Below, piece after piece: positions 47,161 to 55,672 of a DNA stretch of 58,181 nucleotides. Each line of letters begins with the position of its first letter. Positions within the stretch are counted from its first letter, which is position 1. The position numbers and the translations under genes are program-made. Under the pieces are notes generated by a model. The model saw only the letters and a program-made list of their open reading frames with translations, was not told where the DNA came from and did no database searches. The stretch comes from Rhodanobacter sp. (GTDB lineage Bacteria > Pseudomonadota > Gammaproteobacteria > Xanthomonadales > Rhodanobacteraceae): positions 1-58,181 of the forward strand of contig SCSE01000068.1 in assembly GCA_004298015.1 (NCBI GenBank). Direction: 5' to 3'.

Positions 47161-47509
47161 GGCTGCAGGCTAACACCGTGCTTCGGCCCGAACTCGCCGT
47201 TTTCGGACATGATCTGTCATGGCATCCCGGCAATGGTTCGGGCGCATTTTCCATCGAAGTCGGAGACGGCAGATGCGGTGCGTCGTGGCCAGCTTTCCCC
47301 GGATTTTTGCGGGGTCTTTGCTGTGGGTCTTGCGTGGCGCAGTAAAGAGCCGGGCGCGAGCCTGTCTCGGGTGCGGCGCGAATGCGCATTGTCATGGTAA
47401 CGAAATCAAAGCTTAAAAAATATGTAACATATTGAAATAAAAGAAAAATATTAAAGTTTTCGCGAAGGGCTGCCGAAAGCGGGGATATCCTTCATCCGGC
47501 AGGTCGATC
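47161..47509. other. Divergent promoter region with an AT-rich island
   Basis: 349 bp between the divergent alkA and chemoreceptor genes. The first 230 bp are of normal composition without a convincing gene. At about 47400-47460 there is a conspicuous AT-rich stretch unlike its surroundings, holding an inverted repeat AATATG-TAA-CATATT (47419-47433) and, at its right edge, the sigma-28-like promoter listed separately. Confidence 0.6.
47452..47479 (+). promoter_or_regulatory. Putative sigma-28 (FliA) promoter of the chemoreceptor gene
   Basis: TAAAGTTT at 47452-47459 is identical to the consensus -35 of flagellar sigma-28 promoters; 12 bp later GCCGAAAG at 47472-47479 matches GCCGATAA at 6 of 8 positions. 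The usual spacer is 11 bp. It ends 30 bp upstream of the chemoreceptor start codon, as expected for a chemotaxis gene of the last flagellar class. Confidence 0.68.
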
Positions 47510-49117
47510 ATGATGCGTCGTCTATCAGCGCTCCCCACGCTGACCTTGAAAACCCGCCTGACACTCCGGCTGATCGGGTCCGCCGTGTTGATGATCGTCC
47601 TTTGCGCCACGGCGGCGTGGCAGTTGCTGCGAGCGGATATCCGCCTGCAGCGGGTGGTGGGAGGCACGCTTGTGCCGGTTGCCGATGTCGGGCGAATACA
47701 GGACGACTACAACCAGATGATGCAGGCCCTGGTGCATGCCGCCCTGATGCAACTGCCCTCTGCCGTCGGGGATGCCGCCACCACCATCAAGAGCAGTCGT
47801 TTCGACATCCAGCGCCACTGGGAGCCTTTGCTGCACAGCGGACTGGGGCAGCAGAAACAGCCGTTGCTGAAGCTCGCCACGCAGCATCGTCTGGAGGCCG
47901 ACCAGGCGATTGATCGCACCATGAAGCTCCTGGCTGCCGGTCAGTTCGATATCGCGCGGCTCACTCTGGCCAGCGACGTCCAGTCCGCGTTTGTGCCGCT
48001 GAAAAGTGATTTTTCCAATCTCTTCGATCACGCGCTCGCGACGGGAAGGGCGCAGGTTGCCGCGCAACATGCCAACGATCGCCGGGGTCTTTTCGGGCTT
48101 CTGGCACTGCTGGGTGTTTCGCTGGGGCTGGCTGGATGGGTCGATATGCTGATCATCCGTTCGCTCGGGCTTCGCCTGCAGCAGGCGTGTGCGGTAGCGG
48201 ACCGGATCACCGCCGGCGGGCTGGGCAATCCGGTCGAGATGGGCCCGCAGGACGAGATCGGTCGACTCTTGCGCACGCTATGCACGATGGATGGCCAATT
48301 GGAAAGCGTGGTCGGACAGGTGCGGAAGGCTGCGACCACGGTGCGGTCCAGTGCCGTCGCGCTGGCCGGTGGCAACGATGCGCTGAGCCAGCGCACCCAG
48401 GCTCAGGCGGTCCATCTCGAAGGGGCTTCCGCCAGCATGGCCCGGATGGCCGACGCCGTGGCTGAAAGCGTCGAACAGGCCGATCAGGCAGATCGGGCGG
48501 TCGGCGAGGCACGAACCCACGCGCAGCGAGGCCGTGACGTCGTGGTCGAGGCGATTGCTTCGATGCGCGAAATCGACCGCACCAGCCGCAGCATGTCCGA
48601 GATGCTCGACCTGATGGACCAGGTGGCATTCCAGACCCACATGCTGGCGCTGAATGCTGCGGTAGAGGCTGCGAGGGTCGGTGTGCATGGCCGTGGTTTC
48701 GGCGTGGTGGCGCTGGAGGTTCGCGGTCTGGCCCAACGCGCAGGCCAGGCAGCGAGGGATATCCGGCAGTTGATCGCGGCCAGCGATGACGCGGTCTGCA
48801 GCGGAACCCAGAGAGTCGGGCGTGCCGGCACCGTGCTCGAGCAGGTCGCCCTCAGCGTGACCCGGCTTTCCGAGTGCGTCGGGACAATGGCCGCGGCCGG
48901 CCGGGCGCATGCGCACGACATTGGCCAGGTCAACCGCGCCGTGGCCGAGATGGAGGCGATGACCCGGGAAAATGCCGCGCTGGTCGAGCAAGCAGGGGCC
49001 TCGAGCAGCGGCATGCAGGAAAGCGCGATTGCACTGCTTCGCGAGGTTGACTTTTTTACCCTGCACAATGGCATCGACACCCTGTCCGCCGAAGCTGCCG
49101 ACCTACTTTGCCCATGA
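47510..49117 (+). CDS. Methyl-accepting chemotaxis protein
   Basis: 535 residues. A transmembrane helix at about 18-40 (LIGSAVLMIVLCATAAWQLL), a helical periplasmic domain to about 185 (four-helix-bundle type, with few aromatic ligand motifs), a second helix (about 187-208), a HAMP region, and a cytoplasmic signalling domain. The hairpin tip reads DQVAFQTHMLALNAAVEAAR, near the consensus (Asn replaced by His). No C-terminal CheR-binding pentapeptide. The stop overlaps the next gene (ATGA). Ligand unknown. Confidence 0.92.
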   Translation: MMRRLSALPTLTLKTRLTLRLIGSAVLMIVLCATAAWQLLRADIRLQRVVGGTLVPVADVGRIQDDYNQMMQALVHAALMQLPSAVGDAATTIKSSRFDIQRHWEPLLHSGLGQQKQPLLKLATQHRLEADQAIDRTMKLLAAGQFDIARLTLASDVQSAFVPLKSDFSNLFDHALATGRAQVAAQHANDRRGLFGLLALLGVSLGLAGWVDMLIIRSLGLRLQQACAVADRITAGGLGNPVEMGPQDEIGRLLRTLCTMDGQLESVVGQVRKAATTVRSSAVALAGGNDALSQRTQAQAVHLEGASASMARMADAVAESVEQADQADRAVGEARTHAQRGRDVVVEAIASMREIDRTSRSMSEMLDLMDQVAFQTHMLALNAAVEAARVGVHGRGFGVVALEVRGLAQRAGQAARDIRQLIAASDDAVCSGTQRVGRAGTVLEQVALSVTRLSECVGTMAAAGRAHAHDIGQVNRAVAEMEAMTRENAALVEQAGASSSGMQESAIALLREVDFFTLHNGIDTLSAEAADLLCP

Positions 49118-51015
49118 ATGACATCGCCAGCACTACCGGCAACGTTGTCCACACATTTTGCCGCATGCCCCTGGAAACCTCCCGGATGACCGCCTTCCCG
49201 TGTTCCGATCTGCGTGTGTCGTCGCTGCTCGATCAGGCGGTAGCGTGGGGCGGCCTGGTGGCAGTTTTCCAGCCGGTGGTCAGGCTGGACACGCTGGAGG
49301 TGGTAGCGCATGAGGGACTTACCCGACCCGCGACGGGCCCGGCGGGTCTTTCCGTGGTCGACCTGCTCGATCTGGCGCGCGCCAAGGGGAGGCTTGGTGA
49401 ATTCGAGCTGCATGCTGCACGCACCGTATGCGAGGCGTTCGTGGCCCTGTCCGGCAGCGGGCGTTTGTTGATCAATCTCAGCGTCCACGCCATTTTGCAC
49501 GGTGGCCTGCATCCCGATGAAGTTGTTGCTGCGTTGTCCACCTCCGGCATGGACCTGGGTCGTATCACGATCGAGATCACCGAGCGGGACATCGTCGACA
49601 ACCCGGTCGAGTTCGCCGACGCGATCGGTTATCTGCGTGCACGTGGCGTACGCGTCGCCCTGGACGATTTCGGCAATGGTCATTCCAACTTCCAGATGTG
49701 GAACGAGATCCATCCGGAAATCGTCAAGATCGACCACTACCTGATCCATGGCCTGGCGAGCAGCGCGGAGCGCCTGGCGATTGTCCGGGCGCTGTGCCGG
49801 GTGGCGGAGACGTTGGGGGCGGAGCTGGTAGGCGAGGGCGTGGAAGATGCCGCCGACCTGCGCATGATGCGCGAGCTGGGTATGACCTATGCACAAGGTT
49901 TTCTGCTGGGAAGACCGGTGGCCGAGCCGGTATGCACGGTGCGTGCCGAGGCGCTGGAGGCCGTTCGCGAACAGGCGATTCCGGTGCCGCCACGTCTACG
50001 CGGGCCGGTGAATCACCGACCGCTGCACGCCGGGCACCTGATTGTGCATGCGCCGGCGGTCACCATCCAGCAAAGCAACGACGAGATAACCGCGATCTTC
50101 GCCACTTACCCGGATCTGCACGCACTCGCCGTGGTCGAGGGCGAACGGCCGGTGGGTCTGGTCGATCGCCGTCTGTTCACCGAGCGACTTGCGCAACCGT
50201 TCGCCCGTGAGTTGTTCGGCCGCAAGTCCTGTGCTGTCTTCATGCACAAATCGCCCTTGCTGTGCGATGAGCGGCAGACGGTGCAGGGCATGGCCGATAT
50301 CCTGCGTGGCGAGAATCAACGCTATCTGACGGACGGATTCATCATCACCCGGGGCGGCCGCTACTTGGGCCTGGCTACCGGCGAGTCGCTGGTTCGCCGA
50401 GTGACCGAATACCGGTTGGAGGCTGCCCGTCATGCCAATCCTCTGACCCTACTGCCCGGTAACATCCCTGTCACCGAACACCTGGCGCGGCTGCTGAAGG
50501 GCAGGCGCCCGTTTGTTGCGGCGTATGTGGATCTCAACGACTTCAAGCCGTTCAACGACCAGTACGGCTATTTTCGCGGTGACGAGATGATCCGGCTGCT
50601 CGCCGGAATCCTGCTTGCCCAGGCCGATGCCCAGCGGGATTTCATCGGCCATATCGGCGGCGACGATTTTCTGGTGCTGCTTCAGAGTGAAGATTGGGAA
50701 CGGCGCTGCCACCGGGTAGTTGATGAATTCAACCGCCGCTCGATGGCGCTGTTCGACCCCGAGCATGTCGCGCTAGGCGGTATCGATGGCGAGGACCGGC
50801 GGGGCGTCCCGCAACGTTTCCCGTTGACTCGCATCGCGATCGGAGCGGTATCGGTAAAACCGCCTTTCCCGCGCCGGCCAGAAGCCATCGCCACGCTGGC
50901 GGCGCGCGCCAAACGGTATGCCAAGCGCGAGCGCGTTGGCCTGCATGTGATCACCAGCATCGAGTCCGACGCGCGGCCGCGCGCATGTGCCGTCGAAGAT
51001 GCCCCCAATGGCTAG
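49114..51015 (+). CDS. EAL-CBS-GGDEF c-di-GMP signalling protein
   Basis: 633 residues from the ATG overlapping the chemoreceptor stop; a TTG two codons earlier is possible. EAL domain (about 40-280) retains the catalytic pattern: HEGLTR, NLSVHA, IEITERD, ALDDFGNGHSN, VKIDHY and AQGFLLGRP. A CBS-like pair (about 300-430) links to a GGDEF domain (about 450-620), whose signature is GGDDF, so the usual Glu is Asp; the product-inhibition RxxD site is not seen. It is probably a phosphodiesterase, with the GGDEF part regulatory or weak. Translational coupling ties it to chemotaxis. Confidence 0.9.
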   Translation: MNDIASTTGNVVHTFCRMPLETSRMTAFPCSDLRVSSLLDQAVAWGGLVAVFQPVVRLDTLEVVAHEGLTRPATGPAGLSVVDLLDLARAKGRLGEFELHAARTVCEAFVALSGSGRLLINLSVHAILHGGLHPDEVVAALSTSGMDLGRITIEITERDIVDNPVEFADAIGYLRARGVRVALDDFGNGHSNFQMWNEIHPEIVKIDHYLIHGLASSAERLAIVRALCRVAETLGAELVGEGVEDAADLRMMRELGMTYAQGFLLGRPVAEPVCTVRAEALEAVREQAIPVPPRLRGPVNHRPLHAGHLIVHAPAVTIQQSNDEITAIFATYPDLHALAVVEGERPVGLVDRRLFTERLAQPFARELFGRKSCAVFMHKSPLLCDERQTVQGMADILRGENQRYLTDGFIITRGGRYLGLATGESLVRRVTEYRLEAARHANPLTLLPGNIPVTEHLARLLKGRRPFVAAYVDLNDFKPFNDQYGYFRGDEMIRLLAGILLAQADAQRDFIGHIGGDDFLVLLQSEDWERRCHRVVDEFNRRSMALFDPEHVALGGIDGEDRRGVPQRFPLTRIAIGAVSVKPPFPRRPEAIATLAARAKRYAKRERVGLHVITSIESDARPRACAVEDAPNG

Positions 51016-51045
51016 TCGAGCTGGGTGCCAGCGTGCCGCCCGACC

Positions 51046-51423
51046 TCAGGAGCTGCTCTGTTGCAGCACTGCATCCACGGCGCCGAGCAGGCTACGGCGG
51101 TCGTAGGGCTTGGGCAGGAAGATCACATTGTCGGGGAAATCGATGAAGCTGCTGCGTGGATCGCCCGACAGCAGCATGACCCGGATCTGGCGGGTCATGC
51201 GAGCCCGCTGCGTCAGCTCGATGCCATCGATCCCACCGGGCATGTGGATGTCACTGAGCAGCAGGTCGATGCTGGCGTCGGTCCGGAGGATGTCCAGGGC
51301 GCGGCTGCCGTTGCTGGCGCAGATCACCCGGTAACCCGCAGCCTCCAGTACCAGGGCGGTAACCTCTCGCGCACTGCGGTCATCCTCGACCAGCAGGAGG
51401 GTCTTGCTCTGCGCGTCGGTCAT
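51046..51423 (-). CDS. Single-domain response regulator (receiver only)
   Basis: 125 residues from MTDAQSKTLLLVEDD; an ATG ten codons upstream would give 135. Acidic pair EDD at residues 13-15, phospho-acceptor Asp58 in LLLSDIHMPG, and Lys105 in FLPKPYD are all present. No output domain follows. It is convergent with the EAL protein (stops 30 bp apart) and divergent from the histidine kinase, with which it may form a pair. Possible roles are CheY-like signalling or phospho-relay. Confidence 0.9.
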   Translation of the reverse strand: MTDAQSKTLLLVEDDRSAREVTALVLEAAGYRVICASNGSRALDILRTDASIDLLLSDIHMPGGIDGIELTQRARMTRQIRVMLLSGDPRSSFIDFPDNVIFLPKPYDRRSLLGAVDAVLQQSSS

Positions 51424-51507
51424 GGCCAGTCTCGGAGGGTGGTGGGTGACCATGCCCTGCCAAGTGTTAAGGTGCAGTGAGGCAGGACTGCATTATGCTG
51501 GGGAGCT

Positions 51508-52824
51508 ATGGCATTGCGTGGACGCATGAACGACCTGGAACGTTGTCGGCAACTGATCGGGTTCTCGGCGGATGGCATCCACGAACTTGATCTGCAAGGC
51601 GATATCACCCATGTCAACCAAAGCGGGTGTTCGATGTTGTGCATCGCCGACCCTGCCGGTGCCATCGGGCAGCCGCTAGCCAGCTTCTGGCCCGAGGCGG
51701 TGCGCCCTACGATCGAGTCGGCCCTGCTCGCCGCGCGCGACCGGCAGTCCGTGCAGTTCACCCGGATGTTGCCGTCCGGTAGCGGGGAAGACTGCTGGTG
51801 GCTGGTCAGCGTGCATCCGTATCTGGACGCGTCCGGGCAGGTCGACGGGGTCGCCGTCATTAGCCACGACATCACCGAGCGCGTAGAAGCCAAGCTGGCG
51901 CTGGACACGGTGATCCACAACCGGCTCAACCTCAGCGAGTTGGCCGGTGAAAGAGGCGTTGCCCGCAACCAGGTGTTGGGGCGGCTTCTGGCCGACGCAC
52001 GGATCGTCCAGAAACAGGGTGACGGGCGCGAGCAGTTGCTGAAGCTGCAGTTGGGCCTGGCCAGCACCGCACAGGCGGTGGCCGAGCATGCGTCGCAGCA
52101 GGCGCAGAAGAACGAGGCCATCGGCCAACTGGTGGCAGGACTCTCGCACGATTTTGCCAACATGCTGCAGATCGCCGTGGTGGCGCTCAGCAGTATTCAG
52201 GACGATTCAGCGAATCTCACCGATACCCAGCGTCGCCTGCTCGGCTACAGCATGGATGGTGTGCAGCATGCCTCGCTCCTGGTCAAGCGCCTGCTGGCGT
52301 TTTCCCGCGTGCACCGCTTCATCGCCGAGCCGGTCGAGCTGGCGGCCATCGTCCGCGACATCGAGGGATTCGCCCGTCACAGCCTGGGTGCCGGCATGGA
52401 TTTCCAGGTCGAGTCCGCGGCCACCGAGCTGCCGACACTGAGCGACAACCACTCCATCGAGCAAGCCTTCATCAACCTGTGCATCAACGCGCGTGACGCC
52501 TGCAACGGGCAAGGTGCGATCCGCGTGCGTCTTGGCGAGCTGGTGGTCGACGAGGCGCAGGCCGGCACGCTGCGCCCGGCGGGTGACTACGTGACCCTGG
52601 CCGTCATCGACAACGGCTGCGGCATGGTCGATGCCGTGCGCGAGCGTTTGTTCGAGCCATACTTCACCACCAAGGCCGAAGGTGCCGGCACCGGCCTGGG
52701 CCTGGCCCAGGTATATGGCGTGTTGCGCCAGGCCGGAGGCTTTGTCGATGTCGAGTCCGCACCGGGCCAGGGCACCACGATGACCATGGCGTTTCCGCGC
52801 CTGCACCTGCCTGCGGCCGACTAG
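51508..52824 (+). CDS. Soluble PAS-domain sensor histidine kinase
   Basis: 438 residues without membrane helices. PAS domain (about 10-125, ending in VISHDITERVEAKLALD), a linking coiled coil, HisKA-type helix with H-box GLSHDFANML (His214), and HATPase with N box NLCINARDA, G1 DNGCGM and G2 GTGLGLAQV. The order and the HDFxN H-box match PAS-containing NtrB-like/hybrid-type kinases lacking a receiver. The neighbouring divergent receiver-only regulator supplies a plausible partner. Signal unknown. Good GGGGAG ribosome-binding site. Confidence 0.92.
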   Translation: MALRGRMNDLERCRQLIGFSADGIHELDLQGDITHVNQSGCSMLCIADPAGAIGQPLASFWPEAVRPTIESALLAARDRQSVQFTRMLPSGSGEDCWWLVSVHPYLDASGQVDGVAVISHDITERVEAKLALDTVIHNRLNLSELAGERGVARNQVLGRLLADARIVQKQGDGREQLLKLQLGLASTAQAVAEHASQQAQKNEAIGQLVAGLSHDFANMLQIAVVALSSIQDDSANLTDTQRRLLGYSMDGVQHASLLVKRLLAFSRVHRFIAEPVELAAIVRDIEGFARHSLGAGMDFQVESAATELPTLSDNHSIEQAFINLCINARDACNGQGAIRVRLGELVVDEAQAGTLRPAGDYVTLAVIDNGCGMVDAVRERLFEPYFTTKAEGAGTGLGLAQVYGVLRQAGGFVDVESAPGQGTTMTMAFPRLHLPAAD

Positions 52825-53073
52825 CAGCGTAGGTCGCAGGAAATCTTTGGGCTGCGATGATGCTCTCATCCCTGGGCTGAGCCGCTGGTCGGGCGTGCAC
52901 AGCGTGACTATGCGCACCCGCCGATAGACGTACTCCAGGGCGACAGCCTTATCTCGCTCTCCAGCGTTTCTACGGCCCAAGCTCCCGGCGTCCGCTTCCC
53001 GCGACAGCGGCGGGTTCGGCCCGGGTGGTGCTGGCCTATACTTCGAGGCCTGTCCCACCGGAGTCTTGTCGCC

Positions 53074-54744
53074 ATGAACGCGCCCACCCGCATCGACACC
53101 ACCCGCGCCATCCGCGCGCCGCGCGGCACCGAGCTGAGCTGCAAGAGCTGGCTCACCGAGGCGCCGTTTCGCATGCTGCAGAACAACCTCGATCCGGAGG
53201 TGGCCGAGAACCCGGCCGAGCTGGTGGTGTACGGCGGTATCGGCCGTGCCGCGCGCAACTGGGAGTGCTTCGACGCGATCCTGCGCAGCCTGCGCGAGTT
53301 GAACGACGACGAGACCCTGCTGGTGCAATCCGGCAAGCCGGTCGGCGTGTTCCGCACCCACAAGGACGCGCCGCGCGTGCTGATCGCCAACTCCAACCTG
53401 GTGCCGGCGTGGGCGACCTGGGAACACTTCAACGCGCTCGATAAGAAGGGCTTGATGATGTACGGCCAGATGACCGCCGGTAGCTGGATCTACATCGGCT
53501 CGCAAGGCATCGTGCAGGGCACCTACGAGACCTTCGTCGAGATGGGCCGCCAGCATTACGGCGGCAACTTGAAGGGGCGCTGGATTCTCACCGCGGGCCT
53601 GGGCGGCATGGGCGGCGCGCAGCCGCTGGCCGCCAGCCTGGCCGGTGCCTGCAGCCTCAACATCGAATGCCAGCAGAGCCGCATCGAGATGCGCCTGAAG
53701 ACCCGATACGTCGACGAGCAGGCCACCGACCTGGACGACGCGCTGGCGCGCATCGCGAAATACACCGCCGCAGGCGAAGCCAAGTCGATCGCGCTGCTCG
53801 GCAACGCCGCCGACATCCTGCCCGAGCTGGTCAAGCGCGACGTTCGCCCCGATGCCGTCACCGACCAGACCAGCGCGCACGACCCGGTCAACGGCTACCT
53901 GCCACAGGGCTGGACGGTGGAACAGTGGTTCGCGCGCCGTAAGGCCGATCCCGACGGCACCCGCGACGCCGCCAAGCATTCGATGAAGATCCACGTCGAG
54001 GCGATGCTGGCGTTCCACGTCCAGGGCATCCCCACCTTCGACTACGGCAACAACATTCGCCAGATGGCGAAGGACGAAGGCCTCGCCAACGCGTTCGCCT
54101 TCCCCGGCTTCGTGCCCGCCTACGTGCGTCCGCTGTTCTGCCGCGGCATCGGCCCGTTCCGCTGGGTCGCGCTGTCCGGCGACCCGGAAGACATCTACAA
54201 GACCGACCAGAAAGTGAAGGAGCTGATCCCCGACGACAAGCACCTGCACAACTGGCTGGACATGGCGAAGGAGCGCATCAGCTTCCAGGGCCTGCCCGCA
54301 CGCATCTGCTGGGTCGGCCTGGGCCTTCGCGACAAGCTCGGCCTCGCCTTCAACGAAATGGTGCGCAACGGCGAGCTGAAGGCGCCGGTGGTGATCGGGC
54401 GCGATCATCTGGACTCCGGCTCGGTGGCGTCACCGAACCGCGAGACCGAGGCGATGAAGGATGGCTCGGATGCGGTGTCCGACTGGCCGCTGCTCAACGC
54501 CATGCTCAACGTGGCCGGTGGCGCGACCTGGGTGTCGCTGCATCATGGCGGCGGGGTGGGGATGGGCTATTCGCAGCATTCCGGCCTGGTCATCGTCTGC
54601 GATGGCACCAAGGAAGCGGATGAGCGGATTGCGCGGGTCTTGTGGAACGATCCGGCCACCGGGGTGATGCGGCATGCGGACGCGGGGTATGAGGAGGCTG
54701 TCGAGTGTGCCCAGGAGCAGGGGTTGAAGTTGCCGATGGTGTAA
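53074..54744 (+). CDS. hutU: Urocanate hydratase HutU
   Basis: 556 residues, the normal urocanase length. The NAD-binding [12 protein letters not shown], the [17 protein letters not shown] region and the active-site segment [17 protein letters not shown] with its conserved Cys are present, as is [11 protein letters not shown]. It hydrates urocanate to 4-imidazolone-5-propionate, the substrate of HutI (35507-36769). hutH is not in the window. The final 26 bp of the gene are repeated exactly at 55626-55651. Confidence 0.96.
   Translation: MNAPTRIDTTRAIRAPRGTELSCKSWLTEAPFRMLQNNLDPEVAENPAELVVYGGIGRAARNWECFDAILRSLRELNDDETLLVQSGKPVGVFRTHKDAPRVLIANSNLVPAWATWEHFNALDKKGLMMYGQMTAGSWIYIGSQGIVQGTYETFVEMGRQHYGGNLKGRWILTAGLGGMGGAQPLAASLAGACSLNIECQQSRIEMRLKTRYVDEQATDLDDALARIAKYTAAGEAKSIALLGNAADILPELVKRDVRPDAVTDQTSAHDPVNGYLPQGWTVEQWFARRKADPDGTRDAAKHSMKIHVEAMLAFHVQGIPTFDYGNNIRQMAKDEGLANAFAFPGFVPAYVRPLFCRGIGPFRWVALSGDPEDIYKTDQKVKELIPDDKHLHNWLDMAKERISFQGLPARICWVGLGLRDKLGLAFNEMVRNGELKAPVVIGRDHLDSGSVASPNRETEAMKDGSDAVSDWPLLNAMLNVAGGATWVSLHHGGGVGMGYSQHSGLVIVCDGTKEADERIARVLWNDPATGVMRHADAGYEEAVECAQEQGLKLPMV
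54717..54742. repeat. 26-bp direct repeat, left copy (inside the hutU 3' end)
   Basis: Starts GCAGGGGTTGAAG and ends GCCGATGGTGT, covering the last eight codons of hutU and the first base of its stop. An identical 26-bp sequence occurs at 55626-55651, 909 bp downstream, where no hutU frame exists. The repeats enclose the TumE-like toxin and its antitoxin. Confidence 0.93.
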
Positions 54745-54776
54745 ATCGTCGGACGAGAAACCGTGAGCTTTCACGT

Positions 54777-54806
54777 CGTCACCCCAGCGAAGGCTGGGGT
54801 CCAGCG
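54777..54806. repeat. Palindromic CGTCACCCC-type repeat after hutU (possible terminator)
   Basis: An 8-bp stem ACCCCAGC / GCTGGGGT with loop GAAG (54781-54800) flanked by CGTC and CCAGCG. It is the same type as each arm of the larger element at 58081-58168 (CGTCATTCC-GCGAAAGC-GGAATCCAG). It lies 33 bp after the hutU stop and may end its transcript, although no T run follows. Confidence 0.65.
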
Positions 54807-54836
54807 CCTCGAGCCCTTGACTCACGTTATTGAAGT

Positions 54837-54851
54837 TATCATCGGATGATA
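54837..54851. promoter_or_regulatory. Candidate operator of the TumE-like module
   Basis: Perfect palindrome TATCATC-G-GATGATA, ending 7 bp before the toxin ATG. A possible -35 element TTGACT stands at 54817-54822. Autorepression by the winged-helix antitoxin through such a site is usual for toxin-antitoxin operons. No ribosome-binding site is visible before the ATG. Confidence 0.5.
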
Positions 54852-54858
54852 TATAGTC

Positions 54859-55224
54859 ATGTCAACGGAAGATGTCGGACTTGAAACGCTGCTGCCACTC
54901 AACGGTGAGATTTACGACCAAGGCAACGGCTACTGGATCAAGATCGAAGCGTGGCAGGTGGAGGCGAACGAACACGTGCCACACGGCGTGTGCTATGCGC
55001 TGATCTTGCATGATCGCTACGGCACGCTCCTGCTCGGCTTCGACAACGCGCATGCCGTCAAGCCGCCAAAGCGCAAGCGTTATACAGGTCGGCGTCTGGC
55101 CTACGACCATCGCCACCGCCACATCAGCGACAAAGGCGTGCCGTACCAATTCACCAGCCCGCAGCAGTTGCTGGAGGACTTCTTCAACGAAGTCGACCGT
55201 GTACTTGAGGAAGCGAGGTCATGA
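54859..55224 (+). CDS. TumE-like (DUF6516) putative toxin
   Basis: 121 residues. It resembles the DUF6516/TumE family of small toxins: aromatic N-terminal strands (GYWIKIEAWQVEA), HGVCYALILHDRYGTLLLGFDNAH, the basic patch KPPKRKRYTGRR, and the YDHRHRH-DKG segment, ending in an acidic helix (LLEDFFNEVDRVLEEA). Members are encoded directly upstream of a winged-helix antitoxin as here, overlapping by 4 bp (ATGA). Biochemical activity is unknown to me. No membrane or export signal. Confidence 0.72.
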   Translation: MSTEDVGLETLLPLNGEIYDQGNGYWIKIEAWQVEANEHVPHGVCYALILHDRYGTLLLGFDNAHAVKPPKRKRYTGRRLAYDHRHRHISDKGVPYQFTSPQQLLEDFFNEVDRVLEEARS

Positions 55225-55571
55225 AGAAAATGGTCATCGGCATCGCATCCCAGCAAGCGATCCGAGCCCGCGCATTAGCCATTGCGCGCGGCGACCATCA
55301 GCCACGCCCCAACGAGCCGAAGATCTGGTTCACCTCCATGCGCTCGCTGGCCGAGGTGTTGTCCGATGACAACCGTGCGTTGCTGCGGGTGATTCGTGAG
55401 CAGAAGCCGGAGTCGTTGAGCCAATTGGCGGAGTTCACTGGGCGTGCGCCGAGCAACCTTTCGCGGACACTGAAGACGATGGAGCACTATGGGTTGATGC
55501 AGATGCAGCGGGAGTCGCGGACGGTGCGGCCGGTGGTCACGGCTAGTGAGTTTGTGATTCGGGCGGCTTGA
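55221..55571 (+). CDS. Winged-helix antitoxin/regulator partner of the TumE-like toxin, copy 1
   Basis: 116 residues. The winged-helix region RSLAEVLSDDNRALLRVIRE then SLSQLAEFTGRAPSNLSRTLKTMEHYGLMQMQR resembles MarR/ArsR-like DNA-binding proteins commonly paired with DUF6516 toxins (HVO_A0114-type annotation). It probably binds the palindrome upstream of the toxin and neutralises it. It overlaps the toxin stop by 4 bp. A second copy, differing at 12 of 116 residues by my count, lies at 56395-56745. Confidence 0.75.
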   Translation: MKKMVIGIASQQAIRARALAIARGDHQPRPNEPKIWFTSMRSLAEVLSDDNRALLRVIREQKPESLSQLAEFTGRAPSNLSRTLKTMEHYGLMQMQRESRTVRPVVTASEFVIRAA

Positions 55572-55625
55572 GGCGGTGTAAGTGAACCTGTCCCCGTTTG
55601 TAGTAACCCCGTTCGTGGTAAAGAG

Positions 55626-55651
55626 GCAGGGGTTGAAGTTGCCGATGGTGT
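55626..55651. repeat. 26-bp direct repeat, right copy (duplicated hutU tail)
   Basis: Exact copy of 54717-54742, the hutU 3' end, lying between antitoxin copy 1 and the RelE-like toxin. The base after the match gives a TGA in place of TAA, so the frame end is preserved in form though the rest of hutU is missing. It marks a duplication or insertion boundary. Confidence 0.93.
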
Positions 55652-55672
55652 GATCGGTCATCTTGCCACGCC

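Noticed and set aside
48484..49896. Minus-strand open frame of 470 codons across the chemoreceptor and EAL genes.
   Set aside because: Crosses two well-defined genes on the other strand; composition is that of an antisense frame.
52207..54408. Minus-strand open frame of 733 codons opposite the kinase and hutU, the longest antisense frame here.
   Set aside because: Opposite two certain genes, spans their intergenic region, and shows no domain; long antisense frames are expected at this GC content.
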